Shown here in pieces: positions 19,153 to 30,129 of a DNA stretch of 64,000 bases. Made by a program: the position numbers and the translations under genes. The stretch is from NCBI GenBank assembly GCA_029961685.1, contig JARWKL010000011.1, forward strand, positions 7,940,723 to 8,004,722, written 5' to 3'. The stretch's first letter is position 1. Each line of letters starts with the position of its first letter. This DNA comes from Aristolochia californica (Eukaryota > Streptophyta > Magnoliopsida > Piperales > Aristolochiaceae). The notes under the pieces are model-generated. The model had not been told where the DNA came from. It ran no database searches and saw only the letters and a list, made by a program, of their open reading frames with translations.

Positions 19153-20710
19153 TAGGGGTGGCATCGAGCTGAGCGGAGCCGAGCCCGAACGTGCATATGT
19201 TCGAGTTGAACTTGATTTAAATATTTTAAACTCGAGCTTGAGCCGAGCCTAGGCTCGAGCATAAAAATTTTATCGAGCTCGAACCTAATAATTTTAATCG
19301 AGTTCGAACCAATATACATTTAAAACTTTTCAAAAAATACATGTCAAATAAATTGTATATAACATTATGCATACATTTTACATAAAAATGGGAATGACCT
19401 CTACTAGATATTGGGCATAAGGGTGGCATCGAATCCACTGAGTCTGAAGCTTGTTCCAGCCGAGTTTGATTTAAATATTTTGAACTCGAGCTCGAGTCAA
19501 CCCTAGCCTCGAACCTAAAATTTTAATTGAAGTTGAGCCTGATAATTTTAACTGAGTTCGAGCTTAACCTACATTTAATATTCTATATAAAATATATGTC
19601 AAATAAATTATATATAAAATTATGCATACATTTTAAAAAAAGAATAATAGGGGAGGTTCAGGATTGAATTTCAATAATGGATTAAAACGTACCAATATTA
19701 ATCTCTTTTATTCCAAATGTTGTCTAGCTTGTTTTGTAATTATTGAATCTGGCCATAAATTTACTATGGCCTCCTTAGTGCCCCTGGTTGAAACTTATAT
19801 TCTAGGAAAAACTATAAATGTTTTTCCTATGATACATAGTTCCAAAAAAAAATTGTCTTACTTAGAAAATTATATCATTTTTTTAATAAGAGTTTTCAAT
19901 TAGAAAAATGTTTACAAAAAAATGAGACATTAATAGTCCCTAGAAACTTATTTCTACTAAAATTTATTTTCAATTTCTTCAAGATCAATGTGGGGGGGGG
20001 GAGGGGATGATGCTGGCGACGGGAACAGAGGCCAGAGGCGAGGGCGAAGGGAGGAAGAAATCGAACGGTCAACAACAGAGGCGGCCGACGAGCAGTTGTT
20101 GACGAAGACAACAGCAGACAAGAGGGGCTCGGCGGTGACGAGGGGAGGAAGAATTCCTCCTCCCCCCCCCCCCTCGCTCCCTCTCCCACTCCTGTTCCTC
20201 TGCTCCCGACTCAGCTTTTTAACGAGTCGGCTCGCGAGACTGCGAGCCGAACCTGGATTCGTTCGAGCTCAGCTCGTTAATTTAAACGAGCCGATTTCGG
20301 ATCTCGAACTCGAGAGATGTAACCACCTAACCAATACAACCCGAAAAGACTAGTCTATTAAGGTGCGGAAAGTCAAATACTTAATACAAATCACCAACAT
20401 ATTCCAACACTCCCCCACAAACCAAACCCCCGGGTTAAACCTAGGGCAAATTCCAAATACAAATAAAAATGCAAATGCAAAGTCCCCGCGCGTGCGGGGA
20501 TTCGAAGGTGGGACGGGCGAAACCTACTCTGATATCATGTAAGCCCCTAACCAATATAACCCAAAAAGACTAGTCTATTAAGGTGCGGAAAGTCAAATAC
20601 TTAACACAGATCGCCAACATATTCCAACAAGAGATACTGAATCGAACCGAGCCGGCAACGAGCTGAGCTTGAGCCACTCGCGAGTCAGCTCGGTTCGAAG
20701 CCACCCCCTA
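19153..20710. mobile_element. hAT-like non-autonomous element H (copy 1), carrying TRIM-2
   Basis: Ends TAGGGGTGGC and GCCACCCCCTA are inverted. The perfect 8-bp duplication CTTCCAAT is at 19145-19152 and 20711-20718. Subterminal regions are packed with GAGC/CTCGAGC motifs, and the middle is AT-rich without transposase. The interior (e.g. 19664-19850) is near-identical to 47461-47640 of copy 2. TRIM-2 is inserted at 20318-20629. Without it the element is ~1.24 kb. Plausible hAT MITE-like family by TSD length and end sequence. Confidence 0.87.
20318..20629 (-). mobile_element. TRIM-2, complete 312-bp miniature LTR element
   Basis: LTRs 20318-20409 and 20538-20629 are both 92 bp and nearly identical, bounded by TG and CA. 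The flanking duplication AGAGA (20313-20317 and 20630-20634) is perfect. On the minus strand the internal 128 bp begins with the primer site TGATATCAGAGT and ends with GTGGGGGAG. Its LTR contains the core shared with the Cassandra-like fragment at 11940-12000 but has no 5S sequence. Confidence 0.93.
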
Positions 20711-21037
20711 CTTCCAATAGTAGAAAAAGAAATTTTGTGGTGTTTAGTAGGATAATAGACTTCACAAGGTAAATCTAACACTTATTTCAATGAAGCAACT
20801 TGAGTTTGTAATGAGGAAAAAGATGGAAGCCCAATTTGTTGTGTCATTGAAGTGTCTATTGTTTTGATATTGTTGCAATAGTAGTTGTTTTTTTATTTAA
20901 AAAATAGAGACCTTCTTGATCATTACCTCCATCAATCACCTATTTGGCTTGCAAATCCTAAAAAATGCAATGTGTAGAATAGATGGTGGCACAACAATTA
21001 AAGTTTTTTTTTTTTAATTTGCTTACAAGCATAAGAC
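20711..21037 (-). pseudogene. Copia C pol remnant between insertions
   Basis: Short degenerate copia C stretch trapped between hAT-like element H and copia B. No domain can be named. Confidence 0.4.
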
Positions 21038-21470
21038 TATTACAAGGTGGGACCATGATCACCACGCCCACACGAGGTGGCATGATGAGTCACCACACGA
21101 GGTGGAATGTTCATGAGGTGTCATCACGTAAGGTGGAAGATTTAGAAATTTTCCTTGATTAATGTAATTGATTGATGTAATTTATCATCCATTATTGATA
21201 TAATTAGGGATCCTAATTGATTCAGGAGTTTCCTTAAATATGTAATGGAAAAAGTATAAATAGTGGTCTTGGTTGAAGGGTTCCAATCAAGCTCTCGTCT
21301 TCTCAATTCGTGGAAGAATCTCTCCCCTAGCCTAAAATCTCTCTCCCTTTTCTCTTCCCCCGTCTCTACCCGTGCTCTTTCTCTTTGCTCTTTTCTTCTC
21401 TTCTCTCTTCTCCCTTTTCTCCCTCCCTCATATTGTTCGAGGTTCCAAGCATGGGGTCCTAAATTTAACA
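21038..21470 (+). repeat. Copia B 5' LTR
   Basis: 433 bp matching 30635-31076. The first bases have decayed from TGTTAGAAGG to TATTACAAGG. It contains an AAAGTATAAATAG TATA region at 21251 and ends TTTAACA. Confidence 0.85.
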
Positions 21471-22759
21471 AAGTATCATAACCTTGAATTTAGAATCACC
21501 ACAACAAGAGCATGGGGTCCTATATTATATGAAAATATTGGGATATAAGTATCTTGGATTGGAATAAATTTGCCAAAGTTGTTCTTGTCGATTTGTAAGT
21601 TCTTGGAAGAAAAATCGGTTTATGCTGAATTTTTTTACATAAAGGGTTGTTATTTAGTGAGAACAATATTTTATGATGAATAAAAATTGCTTGAGCTTAT
21701 TATATGTGGGTTTTTTATCCATTGGATTTTTTAAACATCTTATTACTTAGCTACTAAGCTAAGCTTCTCCATTAACCAAGTTGTTTGAAGAGTTGGAACT
21801 CTACTCGGTTTTGTGAATTTTTTGAGCATTTGCTTTTGAGGTCTTGGCCTTCATATGAGCATTGTAGAGGTATGATCATATCTCATGCCAATTTTCATAA
21901 GTTTTTGAAAAAAACAAGGAAAACTAGAAAGAAGAAGGTAGTTTTTGTGCAAAGTGTTTTTTAAAAAGGTGGTCGAACCTTGTTTAATTCAAAACCACGA
22001 GTTGGCTTCCTGTTAATGCCTCAATATTCACAAGAAATCAAGATTAGAATATTTTTTTTACATTAAAAGTAGCAAGGTCAAAGGAATTAAGGAAGTGGTA
22101 TTTTTGAAAGCTAAGTTGGCGCCAATCTATTTGAAGCAAGATTGCTGATTTTTTGAGAGCTTACATTGGTGTCATATCTCCTTGATTAGGTCTAATTGGT
22201 TTAATTTTCAATCAATCATTGTCTGAATCATGAGGGATTGAATCTAGATAGGTTTATTACTTGCGAGCATCAAAACGATTTTTGGAATGATCTTGGAAAT
22301 ATCTTACTCGGCATGACATATTATCTTACTTGATTTCATGTTTGTTGATTGATTTTTGCTATTCTCTACAAGGAAGACTAGCGAATTGATGATAAAAAAA
22401 TTTGAGCAAGCAATTTACATGCCTAAATGGGTTCCCTCCTTGCTCAAAAGGATTGTTAAGTTTGGGTTCTCCTCCCATATACCCAAGCTAGTCTTAGGCT
22501 TCACTTGGTTCTACAAGCCTATTACATAGGCCGAAGAATACACGGGTAGTAAGAATGATATTCTCAAGATTACCACCTTTGTGAGGGATATAAAATTACA
22601 TGAGCAGGTCCAAATCGGTTCGACGATTTCTTATTACAAGGGACCTACTGGGTCACCTAACCAAACTTGTACCACCTATTGATTAAGAAGATGTTGCTAA
22701 GTGGTTAAAAATGACACTTTGGTGATTAATTAGCTCATCAATAGCATGGAAGAGCTTAT
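21471..22759 (+). pseudogene. Copia B leader and gag 5' portion, heavily decayed
   Basis: No long frame. Only the end is recognisable as copia gag: KNDTLVIN, then LINSMEEL, at 22700-22759, immediately before a TRIM-like insertion. The rest (21500-22680) shows no motif and may contain further unrecognised insertions. Confidence 0.5.
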
Positions 22760-23003
22760 TGTTAAGCACCAAGCCAATACTACCCAAAAGACCGGCCTGT
22801 TAGACACGGAAGGCATATGTACTTAACCACAGGACCAAGTGGGTCACGGTGAGCCCATAACATCACACCCCACCTTCACGAGCCAATGACCCTGACGGCT
22901 TTACCCGCTAGCGACGAGGAGGGGTGCCTGCATCCGGGATTTACGATCTCCCGTGCCTGTCGAGAATCGAACTCGTGACCAAGCGCTAGCTCTAATACCA
23001 AAT
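22760..23003 (-). mobile_element. TRIM-3-like fragment
   Basis: On the minus strand, a TG...CA bounded LTR at 22760-22862 (103 bp) contains the same ~60-bp core as TRIM-2 and the 5S-bearing fragment. A ~130-bp internal segment precedes it, with primer site TGGTATTAGAGC near 22990 and a purine-rich end (GAAGGTGGGG). The sequence that should be the other LTR (beyond 23003) is not similar except for its terminal TTAACA, so the element is incomplete or chimeric. Confidence 0.7.
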
Positions 23004-23300
23004 GTTAAGTTCTCTCGCCATAGATCGAGTCACCCAATGCTCACTTCTACCTTCCAGGTTGACGTGCGACGTTGAGGGAGACTTGGAGTTCTTTGATCGA
23101 CCAATAGTTGGAATACTGAATTAACGAAAGGAGGAATAACTGAGCTTGTGAAGGAAAGCTCTCCCTGGACCTCGTTAGGGAGAATTCGACCTTGCTATAT
23201 TTTAATTGATCAAAGCCCTGACGTTGCACCTTCCAAGCCCTCACTTTCCCATGACGTCCATACATTTCCCAAGCCACTGACTTTGCCATGACGTCCAAAC
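23004..23300. other. Unassigned repeat flank of R1
   Basis: No coding motif. It contains near-duplicates of CATGACGTCCA and of CATTTCCCAAGCCA; the latter reappears just right of R1 (26227-26260), so R1 inserted into this repeat. Confidence 0.4.
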
Positions 23301-23740
23301 TGTTGGAAGATAAAATCAAACCCAAACGACCAAGGAAGGCCCACATACGTAAGATTATTATAAGATGGGCCACATGACCAAGGAAGGCCACAAGATGGGC
23401 CCAAGCCCATAAGAAGTAGGACCCACAATGATTACCAAGAGCTAGCATCCTAATCACATCAGCTGGAAGATCAAGAACGACTCACAAAAGTATATTTATC
23501 TCAAGGTCACGACCAAGAAGAGTTTTAGTTTAAATTATATTTATCTTTTATCAATATTGAGTTACCTAATTATGTTAGGACCTACCTTAAGTGTTAGAGT
23601 TTGGCTGTAATTGGGACAAGGGTAGTTTTATTGTAATTGCACTCTACTAACTTCCTCTATTATAAATAGAGGTTCATGTACTCTGATTACAATAGGTTAT
23701 TGATGTCAATGAAGTATTTCACTTTTCCATAAATTCAACA
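23301..23740 (+). repeat. R1 5' LTR
   Basis: Matches 25791-26226 and 27812-28245. Contains CTATTATAAATAGAGG, a TATA-type core promoter, near 23657. Confidence 0.88.
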
Positions 23741-23883
23741 TGGAATGAGATCAGGTTCTGTGAGTTGACTTTGTCAACTCACAGACGTAATGTGATCCTT
23801 TTCTCTAAACCCTAAACCCTAGGTGTAGGTTTGTAGTTATTTTTATTTGAGATTTTTACCTCTATATGTACTTTTTTATATTG

Positions 23884-23884
<1 letters not shown>

Positions 23885-23951
<67 letters not shown>
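23885..23951. repeat. (TA)n microsatellite
   Basis: About 33 uninterrupted TA units inside R1. Confidence 0.97.
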
Positions 23952-23953
<2 letters not shown>

Positions 23954-23956
23954 ACG

Positions 23957-24660
23957 GAAATATATTTGAGTCTACTTTCCAAAGAAGAATGATTTGTTCC
24001 AATCGGAGTTATCTACAGAGAGATATCGATATTTGAATGAGCGAAGGTCAGATTACTAAAAGGTTCAAGCAGCAGCAACAATCTTCAAATTCCGAGGTAT
24101 TTTTTTCTATCAAGAACTAGACTTTATATGGAGAAATATATATAAAACGAAAGATTTGTAAGTCTATTCTTTTATCTATTCAACAAATTTTTTATCTGAG
24201 TTATCTACAAAGAGAAATATATATTTGAAGCAGTAAAAGTCAGATTATAGAATAGGTTCAAGTTGCAGCTGAAAGCCTCAAATTCTGAGGTATTTTATGT
24301 TATGAAGAAAGAGACTTTTTATGGAGAATTATATATCAATATAAATATATGTAAGTCTATTTTCTTACCTATTCAACCAATCCTCAGTATGATTTTTTAT
24401 AAGGAGATATTGATCTTTGAAGAGTCAATGAAAAACAAGAGAAACAGTATTTAGTTCGGCCAGATGATAGAGACCAAAATATATAAGATTATTTATCTTC
24501 TGAAAATTATATTTTATGAAGAGAATTTATACTTAGATGAAATTTATTTAAGTCTACTTTCAAAAGGAAATAATTTCATGTCAATCTGATCTATATTGAA
24601 AGATGTATTCGAATTGGAAGAATCAAAGGTCATGCTTGTATTCTTTTACATTGAAAATCC
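23957..24660 (+). repeat. Degenerate ~200-bp tandem repeats in R1
   Basis: Recurring order of blocks: AAGTCTACTTTC / AAGTCTATTCTTTTA, GAGTTATCTAC, AGGTCAGATTA, CAAATTCYGAGGTATTTT and TTTATGGAGAA. Roughly four diverged units starting near 23960, 24160, 24350 and 24540. Confidence 0.7.
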
Positions 24661-25132
24661 GAATTTTTGCCCAATGTTTTGTGTCACTTTTTGAGTTGAA
24701 ATATCAGAAAAATATCTCACTTCTCCATGGTTTGAGGTCTTATTTATACTTCTCTGTTATTTGGGCTTATTTCTATATCTATGATATTTGGTTCAAGTTG
24801 GGATTATTGCCATTACCTCCCAGCTTGAGGGCGAGAAGTCGTAGAAGAACAAGAAAGAGGTATTGTATTCCTTATGTTGTGGATAAGTTTATGTGACCAA
24901 AATATTCAAGAAATGAGGAGCACAAAAGATGAAGATTGTGTATCAAAGAATAAATTTTTATATCGGATTATTTCATGAGTTCTTTGACAATGTTTACTAT
25001 TTGGTTCGTGTTATATGTATTGGAAGATGGTCGTGTTATATTCAGCTGCAGCTATTATGTCTCTTTGGGGACATTATTATTGAATAAGAGGTGGCCTCAT
25101 GTCATCATTTATTTTACCTCGTCAAAAAGATC

Positions 25133-25405
25133 AAAATTGTTTGTGGTTGGGAGTCCACGACGAAGAAACTTCATATCTGTCAAAAAGATGAAAATTATTT
25201 GTTGTTGGGAGTCCACGATGGAGGAAATTCATCCCCATAAAAAAGATGAAAATTATTTGTGGTTGGAATTCCATGAAGGAGGAACTTCATCACGTCAAAA
25301 AGATGAAAATTATTTATGGTTGGGAGTCCACGACAGAGGAACTTCATCCTCGTCAAAAAGATGAAAATTATTTGTGGTTGGAAGTCCTTGATGGATGAAC
25401 TTATG
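25133..25405 (+). repeat. 58-bp tandem array in R1
   Basis: Units start at 25133, 25191, 25249, 25306 and 25364 (period 57-58). Each has AAAATTATTTGTGGTTGG, a GTCCACGA block, GGAACTTCAT and CAAAAAGATG. 58 is not a multiple of three, so the array shifts frame each unit. Confidence 0.93.
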
Positions 25406-25790
25406 ATAACATCCGTGTTATATCTCCCCCCCCCCCCCCCCTATAATGGATTTTATGTCTCCTACCACTTGAGAGTCGTTGTCCTAAGGAGGGACACGGT
25501 GGTGGACACTTCAGAGCATTGCCGATTGACACACTACCGATAGAAGTGGAGTGTGCCCTACATCCAGCATTAAGACTGGAGTATGAAGAAATGGCTTACC
25601 GGTTAGGAGTGATTTTTACTCTCACTTATAATGCCGCAGGGCCTCATGGAAGGACGTAACAGCGTGAGGGGGAATGTTGGAAGATGAAGGCATATTGGAA
25701 GATGTGCCATTTTCTTCAAAAATATTTTATACATCATTTACAACAAGTTGGGAGTTCATGTTGTTCTCTCACCCCCAGCTTGAGGGGAAG

Positions 25791-26226
25791 TGTTGGAAGA
25801 TAAGATCAAGCCCAAACGACCAAGGAAGGCCCACATATGTAAGATTATTATTATATGGGCCACATGACCAAGGAAGGCCCACAATATGGGCCCAAGCCCA
25901 TAAGTAGGACCCACAATGAACTAAGAGTTGGCATCCTTATCACATCAGTTGGAAGATTAAGAAGGACTCACAAAAGTATCTTTATCTTAGAGTCACGACC
26001 AAGAAGAGTTTTAGTTTAAGTTATATTTGTCTTTTATCAATATTGAGTTACCTAATTATGTTAGGACTTACCTTAAGTGTTAGAGTTTGGGTGTAATTGG
26101 GACACGGGTAGTTTTATTATAATTGGACTCTACTACCTTCCTCTATTATAAATGGAGGTTCATGTACTCTGATTACAACAAGTTATTGAAGTCAATAAAA
26201 TATTTCTTTTTTCCACAAATTCAACA
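25791..26226 (+). repeat. R1 3' LTR
   Basis: 436 bp, starts TGTTGGAAGATA after the polypurine tract, ends AAATTCAACA. Confidence 0.88.
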
Positions 26227-26379
26227 CATACATTTCTCAAGCCATGACTTTTACTCTTCCCAAACCTTTGTTTCTAACTTCCATAACCATGACGAGCCCC
26301 ACACATATAACTGAAAATTACATTAGAGCCAACCCATAACGTATCTGAAAATGACACCACTTAAGTTCTACGTCTAGCA

Positions 26380-27330
26380 ATGACTCTAGATTCTATGGAG
26401 TCCATAACACTTATCTCCAACAATGTGGTTCATCTAGACACCGCTACACAAATTTGGGAGACATGTCCTAAGTTGTACTCTAGCTCCGAAAAATTACAAA
26501 GGCCATATGATATTCTCCAAAGTATGTTTTATACCATACAAGGAGAAAATATCTATGAGTTATTAACTAGATTCCTTATTCAAGAATGGAAGCTAGCTCA
26601 ACCTAACTCCATTGATGCCTCTATCCAAGACAAGTAGAAAGAAGCCTTAGCCACTACCAGTTGTCGAGAAAATATTAAGTCGTATCTCGAGGTTGCTAAA
26701 ACTCAACTCCTTAATGCCTCTGTTATTCCAACCTTTGGTGATATATATACCACATTACTCCACATTCTAGACTCCTCTTCCCCTTCTCCTACTGAAGTAT
26801 CATCCGCTATGTACTCCAGTAATAAGGGAATAACAACCGACCTTGGCCAAGGTCATGGAAGAAATTATAGAGGAGGACAAGAAAGAGGTGGAAGGAATGG
26901 TTCCTTCAGAATAGGAGGCGGACAATGCACCCAGTGTGGAAAATAAGGCCACACTATCATTCAATGTTGGAAAATCCATGGCACGTTGGAATGGACCAAG
27001 GTTAATCAAGCATCAGTAAGTGACACAAAGGAGGACAAGTCTGCCCCACTAACAGAAAAGAAGACCCTTACCAATTATGAGTATGACTTATTTCAGAAAA
27101 TAAAAACTCTAATGGTCTCTCCTCCAAACTCTTCCTTCAATGTTGTTGCCACCATAGCTTCAGGTATGCTCTCTACCACTTCCTCCTCTTCATCCAAGAT
27201 AATTGACTCATGGGCCTCCGAGCATCTCACAGGTAACAAATGTCTACTCCACTTTGTCTCTCCTTTGCTCTCAGATAAATTTGTTACTATAGTTGATGGA
27301 TCCCATACTAAAGTTCTCGAGAAATGATCA
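26380..27330 (+). pseudogene. Copia B gag and protease region
   Basis: Reads MTLDSMESITLISNNVV, then ATQIWETCPKLYSS, the UBN2-type gag core, then a zinc knuckle CTQCGK-stop-GHTIIQC around 26934-26968 in which one codon is TAA. The protease-like stretch SKIIDSWASEHLTGNKCLLHF at 27198 has WA in place of the catalytic DSGA-type serine-glycine context. In-frame stops at about 26636 and 26945 rule out function. Confidence 0.75.
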
Positions 27331-27499
27331 ATCTCTGTTACACCATCACTGCCACTCATAGATATTCTTTTTGTTCCAACCTTTCCCATTAATCTTTTAT
27401 CTGTTAGTTAGCTTACACAACATTTCAATTGATCCATCACTATCTCACCTTCTTCCTGTGTTTTTTAGGATCTTATAATGAAGCAGGTGATTAGTGGAG

Positions 27500-28900
27500 G
27501 TCCTGAACAAGGGGGACTCTACTAACTGGACGTACCTCAAATAAATGTCATCTCAACTAAGCACACTAAGTCTATTCTCTGGCACAATCGGTTGGGACAT
27601 CCTCCCACCCAATCTCCTCATATTCTTTTTCCTAATTTTAAGGATATGTCCAATTTAAATTGTGAAATATGTCAACTAAGCAAACACCAGAGGACCACAT
27701 TTTCTTCAGTCTAAACTTAAAAGGTGTTGTTCCCTTTTCATTGATTCACATTGTATATTGGGATGCTTGAGCATCACCAATATTTCCTGAGTTAAGTATT
27801 TTTTTTCCTTATGTTGGAAGATAGGGCTCAAGCCCACATGATCAAGGAAGTCTCACATATCTAAGAGTATTATAAGATTGGCCAAACAACCAAAGAAGAG
27901 CTACAAGATGGGCCCAAACCCATAAGAAGTAGGACCCATAATGCTTACCATGAGCTGACATCCTTATCACATCAGTTGGAAGATCAAGAAGGACTCAAGA
28001 AAATATCTTTATCTAATGGTCACGTCCTAGAAGAGTTTTAGTTTGAGTTAGGTTTGTCTTTTATCTATATTGAGTTATTTAATTATGCTAGGACTTATCT
28101 TTAAGTGTTAGACTTGGAGTGTAATTAGGACAAAGGTAGTTTTATTGTAATTGGACTCTACTACCTTCCTCTATTATAAATAGAGGTTCATGTACTCTGA
28201 TTATAACAAGTCAATGAAGTATTTTTCTTTTTTATAAATTCAACACCTTCATTGATGATTTTATTCGTACGACATGGCTATTTCTCTTTAAAACATGATC
28301 TAAAATATCATCAATTTTTAAATCCTTTCATGTTATGGTGGTCACTCAATTTGGTCAGAAAATTAAAGTACTTAGGTCTAATAATGCCAAAGAACATATC
28401 TCTAGTGACCTTGACTCTTTTTGTGAAGAAAATGGCATTATCCATCAAACATCTTGTGTCTACAACCCTCAACAAAATGGTTTAGTAGAATAGAAGAATC
28501 GTCATCTTCTCGAGGTAGCTCATGGCTTATTATATACCGTGAAAGTAGCATACTTTTACTAGCCACATGCCATCCTTATTGTGTGTATTCTTATAAATAG
28601 GCTACCCTCTTCCGATCATAGTCATAAATCCCATATTCCTTATTGTTTCCACATGGTTATCCTTTCCCACTTCCCTTGAAAGTCTTTAGGTGCACATGTT
28701 TTGTTCATATTACCTCACCTCAGTGTAGTAAAATTGATCCAAAATCTATCAAGTATATCTTCTTAGGATACTCTCGCACGTAGAAGGGTTATGTTTTCTA
28801 TAATCCTACTCTCCAAAGGTAACTTGTGTCTAGGGATGTAGCCATTTTTGAAGACTCTTCATACTAATCAGAAAATGCCCCTCCATGCCTCTCCTCTTTC
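27500..28900 (+). pseudogene. Copia B pre-integrase and integrase, split by a solo LTR
   Basis: Reads ILWHNRLGHPPTQS and CEICQLSKHQRTTF (HHCC-type zinc region) before 27720. The DDE core continues across the solo LTR as FIDDFIRTTWLFLFK, NAKEHISSDLDSFCEENGI and HQTSCVYNPQQNGLVE. Stops are frequent. Confidence 0.78.
27812..28245 (+). repeat. Solo LTR of R1 inside copia B integrase
   Basis: 434 bp, matching both LTRs of R1. Flanks CCTTA (27807-27811) and CCTTC (28246-28250) form a four-of-five target duplication. No internal region remains: LTR-LTR recombination product. Confidence 0.88.
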
Positions 28901-29249
28901 CCAGACTGTCTTCAATTAGTTATGCCTTGTGCTAAAAAAAACTATTCAACTCCTTGAAGCATTGGCTTCCACCACACCTACAAAGTTTATAGATCCCACC
29001 GAGGTAAGTCCACCTTCTCCTGTTCTTTTTAGACCACAATATGATACTCAACGGATTGCTTTGAAGAAAGAATCCAGAACTTGTACTAGGCCCTCTACTT
29101 CTCATCCAATATCCAATTTTATGTTTCACCACCCTTTATCTTCTTCATGTTGTCAATTTCTTGCGTCTAACTCCTCCACCTCGTTCCCACGGTCCTATCA
29201 GGAGGCTCTAAGACATCCAAGGGGGAAGAGGAGAAGGGGACAATGGAAG

Positions 29250-30100
29250 GAGCAATGCATGCACTCTATGAAAATCAGACATAATCCGGATGGTTCATTT
29301 GCTCGCCTTAAGACCAGCCTCATTGCCAAAGGTTATACTCAATGCTATGGGATTGATTATGAGGAAACCTTTTCTCTGGTGGAAAATTGAACTTGGTAAG
29401 TATTTTTTTTGGGTGTTATATCAACATGATGTGAAGAATGCTTTCCTCACTGGGTACATAAAATAAAAAATTTATATGCAACAACTAACAAGATTTTTTG
29501 TTGAGGGGCAGTTGATATTTCAATTTAAGAAATCTCTCTATGGTCCGAAACAATCTCCTCGTGCTTGGTTTGATAAATTAAGCAAAGCACTGATACGGGC
29601 TGGATTTCACAAATGATTCGTAGATCACTTTGTGTTTATTAAAATCACACTTAAAGGGAAAGATCTTTTTGCCATCTATATTGATGATATTGTCTTAACT
29701 GGTAGAGATCTCTAGAGCATTCAGAAAACCAAGGAAAAGATATGTGAAGAGTTCAAGACAAAAGATTTTGGACTACTTACTTTCTGGGTATTCAAGTACT
29801 ACAGTCCAAACATGGGATTATACTATCTCAAATGAAGTATATCCTTGATCTACAGGAGGAGACATAAATGATTAGGTGTAGACCAGTAGAAACAACAATG
29901 GATTCAAATACAAAATTATTTGTAGGCATTGGAAAAGATGTGGATATCAGAAAATATCAAAGACTTGTAGGGAAACTCATTTATCTTTTTGTAACAAGGA
30001 CAAATATATCATATGCAGTAAGTGTGGTGAGTCGATATATGCCCAAACTACAACTTACTCATTGGCAAGCATTGGCAAGAATATTGTGATACTTGGAAGG
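29250..30100 (+). pseudogene. Copia B reverse transcriptase
   Basis: Shows GSFARLKTSLIAKGYTQ, YGIDYEETFS, QHDVKNAFLTGYI, KKSLYGPKQSPRAWFDKLSK and the catalytic AIYIDDIVLTG near 29670-29700, then KTKDFGLL. Several in-frame stops and shifts. Confidence 0.8.
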
Positions 30101-30129
30101 AACTCCAGAAAAAGGGTTTTTCTATAAGA

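Larger units (their letters stand above)
23301..26226 (+). mobile_element. R1: non-autonomous LTR retrotransposon (2.9 kb)
   Basis: LTRs 23301-23740 (440 bp) and 25791-26226 (436 bp) are near-identical and bounded TG...CA. The duplication is CAAAC / CATAC. The primer site region TGGAATGAGATC is decayed. The polypurine tract is CAGCTTGAGGGGAAG. The ~2-kb interior encodes no gag or pol. It consists of a post-PBS hairpin, a TA microsatellite, ~200-bp degenerate tandem repeats (about 23957-24660) and a 58-bp tandem array (25133-25405). A third LTR copy stands alone at 27812-28245. The open frames inside change frame with each repeat unit, so they are not genes. Confidence 0.87.

Noticed and set aside
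20490..20520. tRNA gene suggested by a TTCGAATCCCC motif
   Set aside because: No cloverleaf or A box around it; it is the interior of TRIM-2. The same applies to 22950-22975.
25133..25405. Regular direct repeats resembling a CRISPR array
   Set aside because: No spacers, repeats are contiguous and degenerate, and the genome is a plant nuclear one.
24603..25543. Open frames inside R1 as possible genes
   Set aside because: They follow 58-bp repeats that shift frame each unit and match no protein family.
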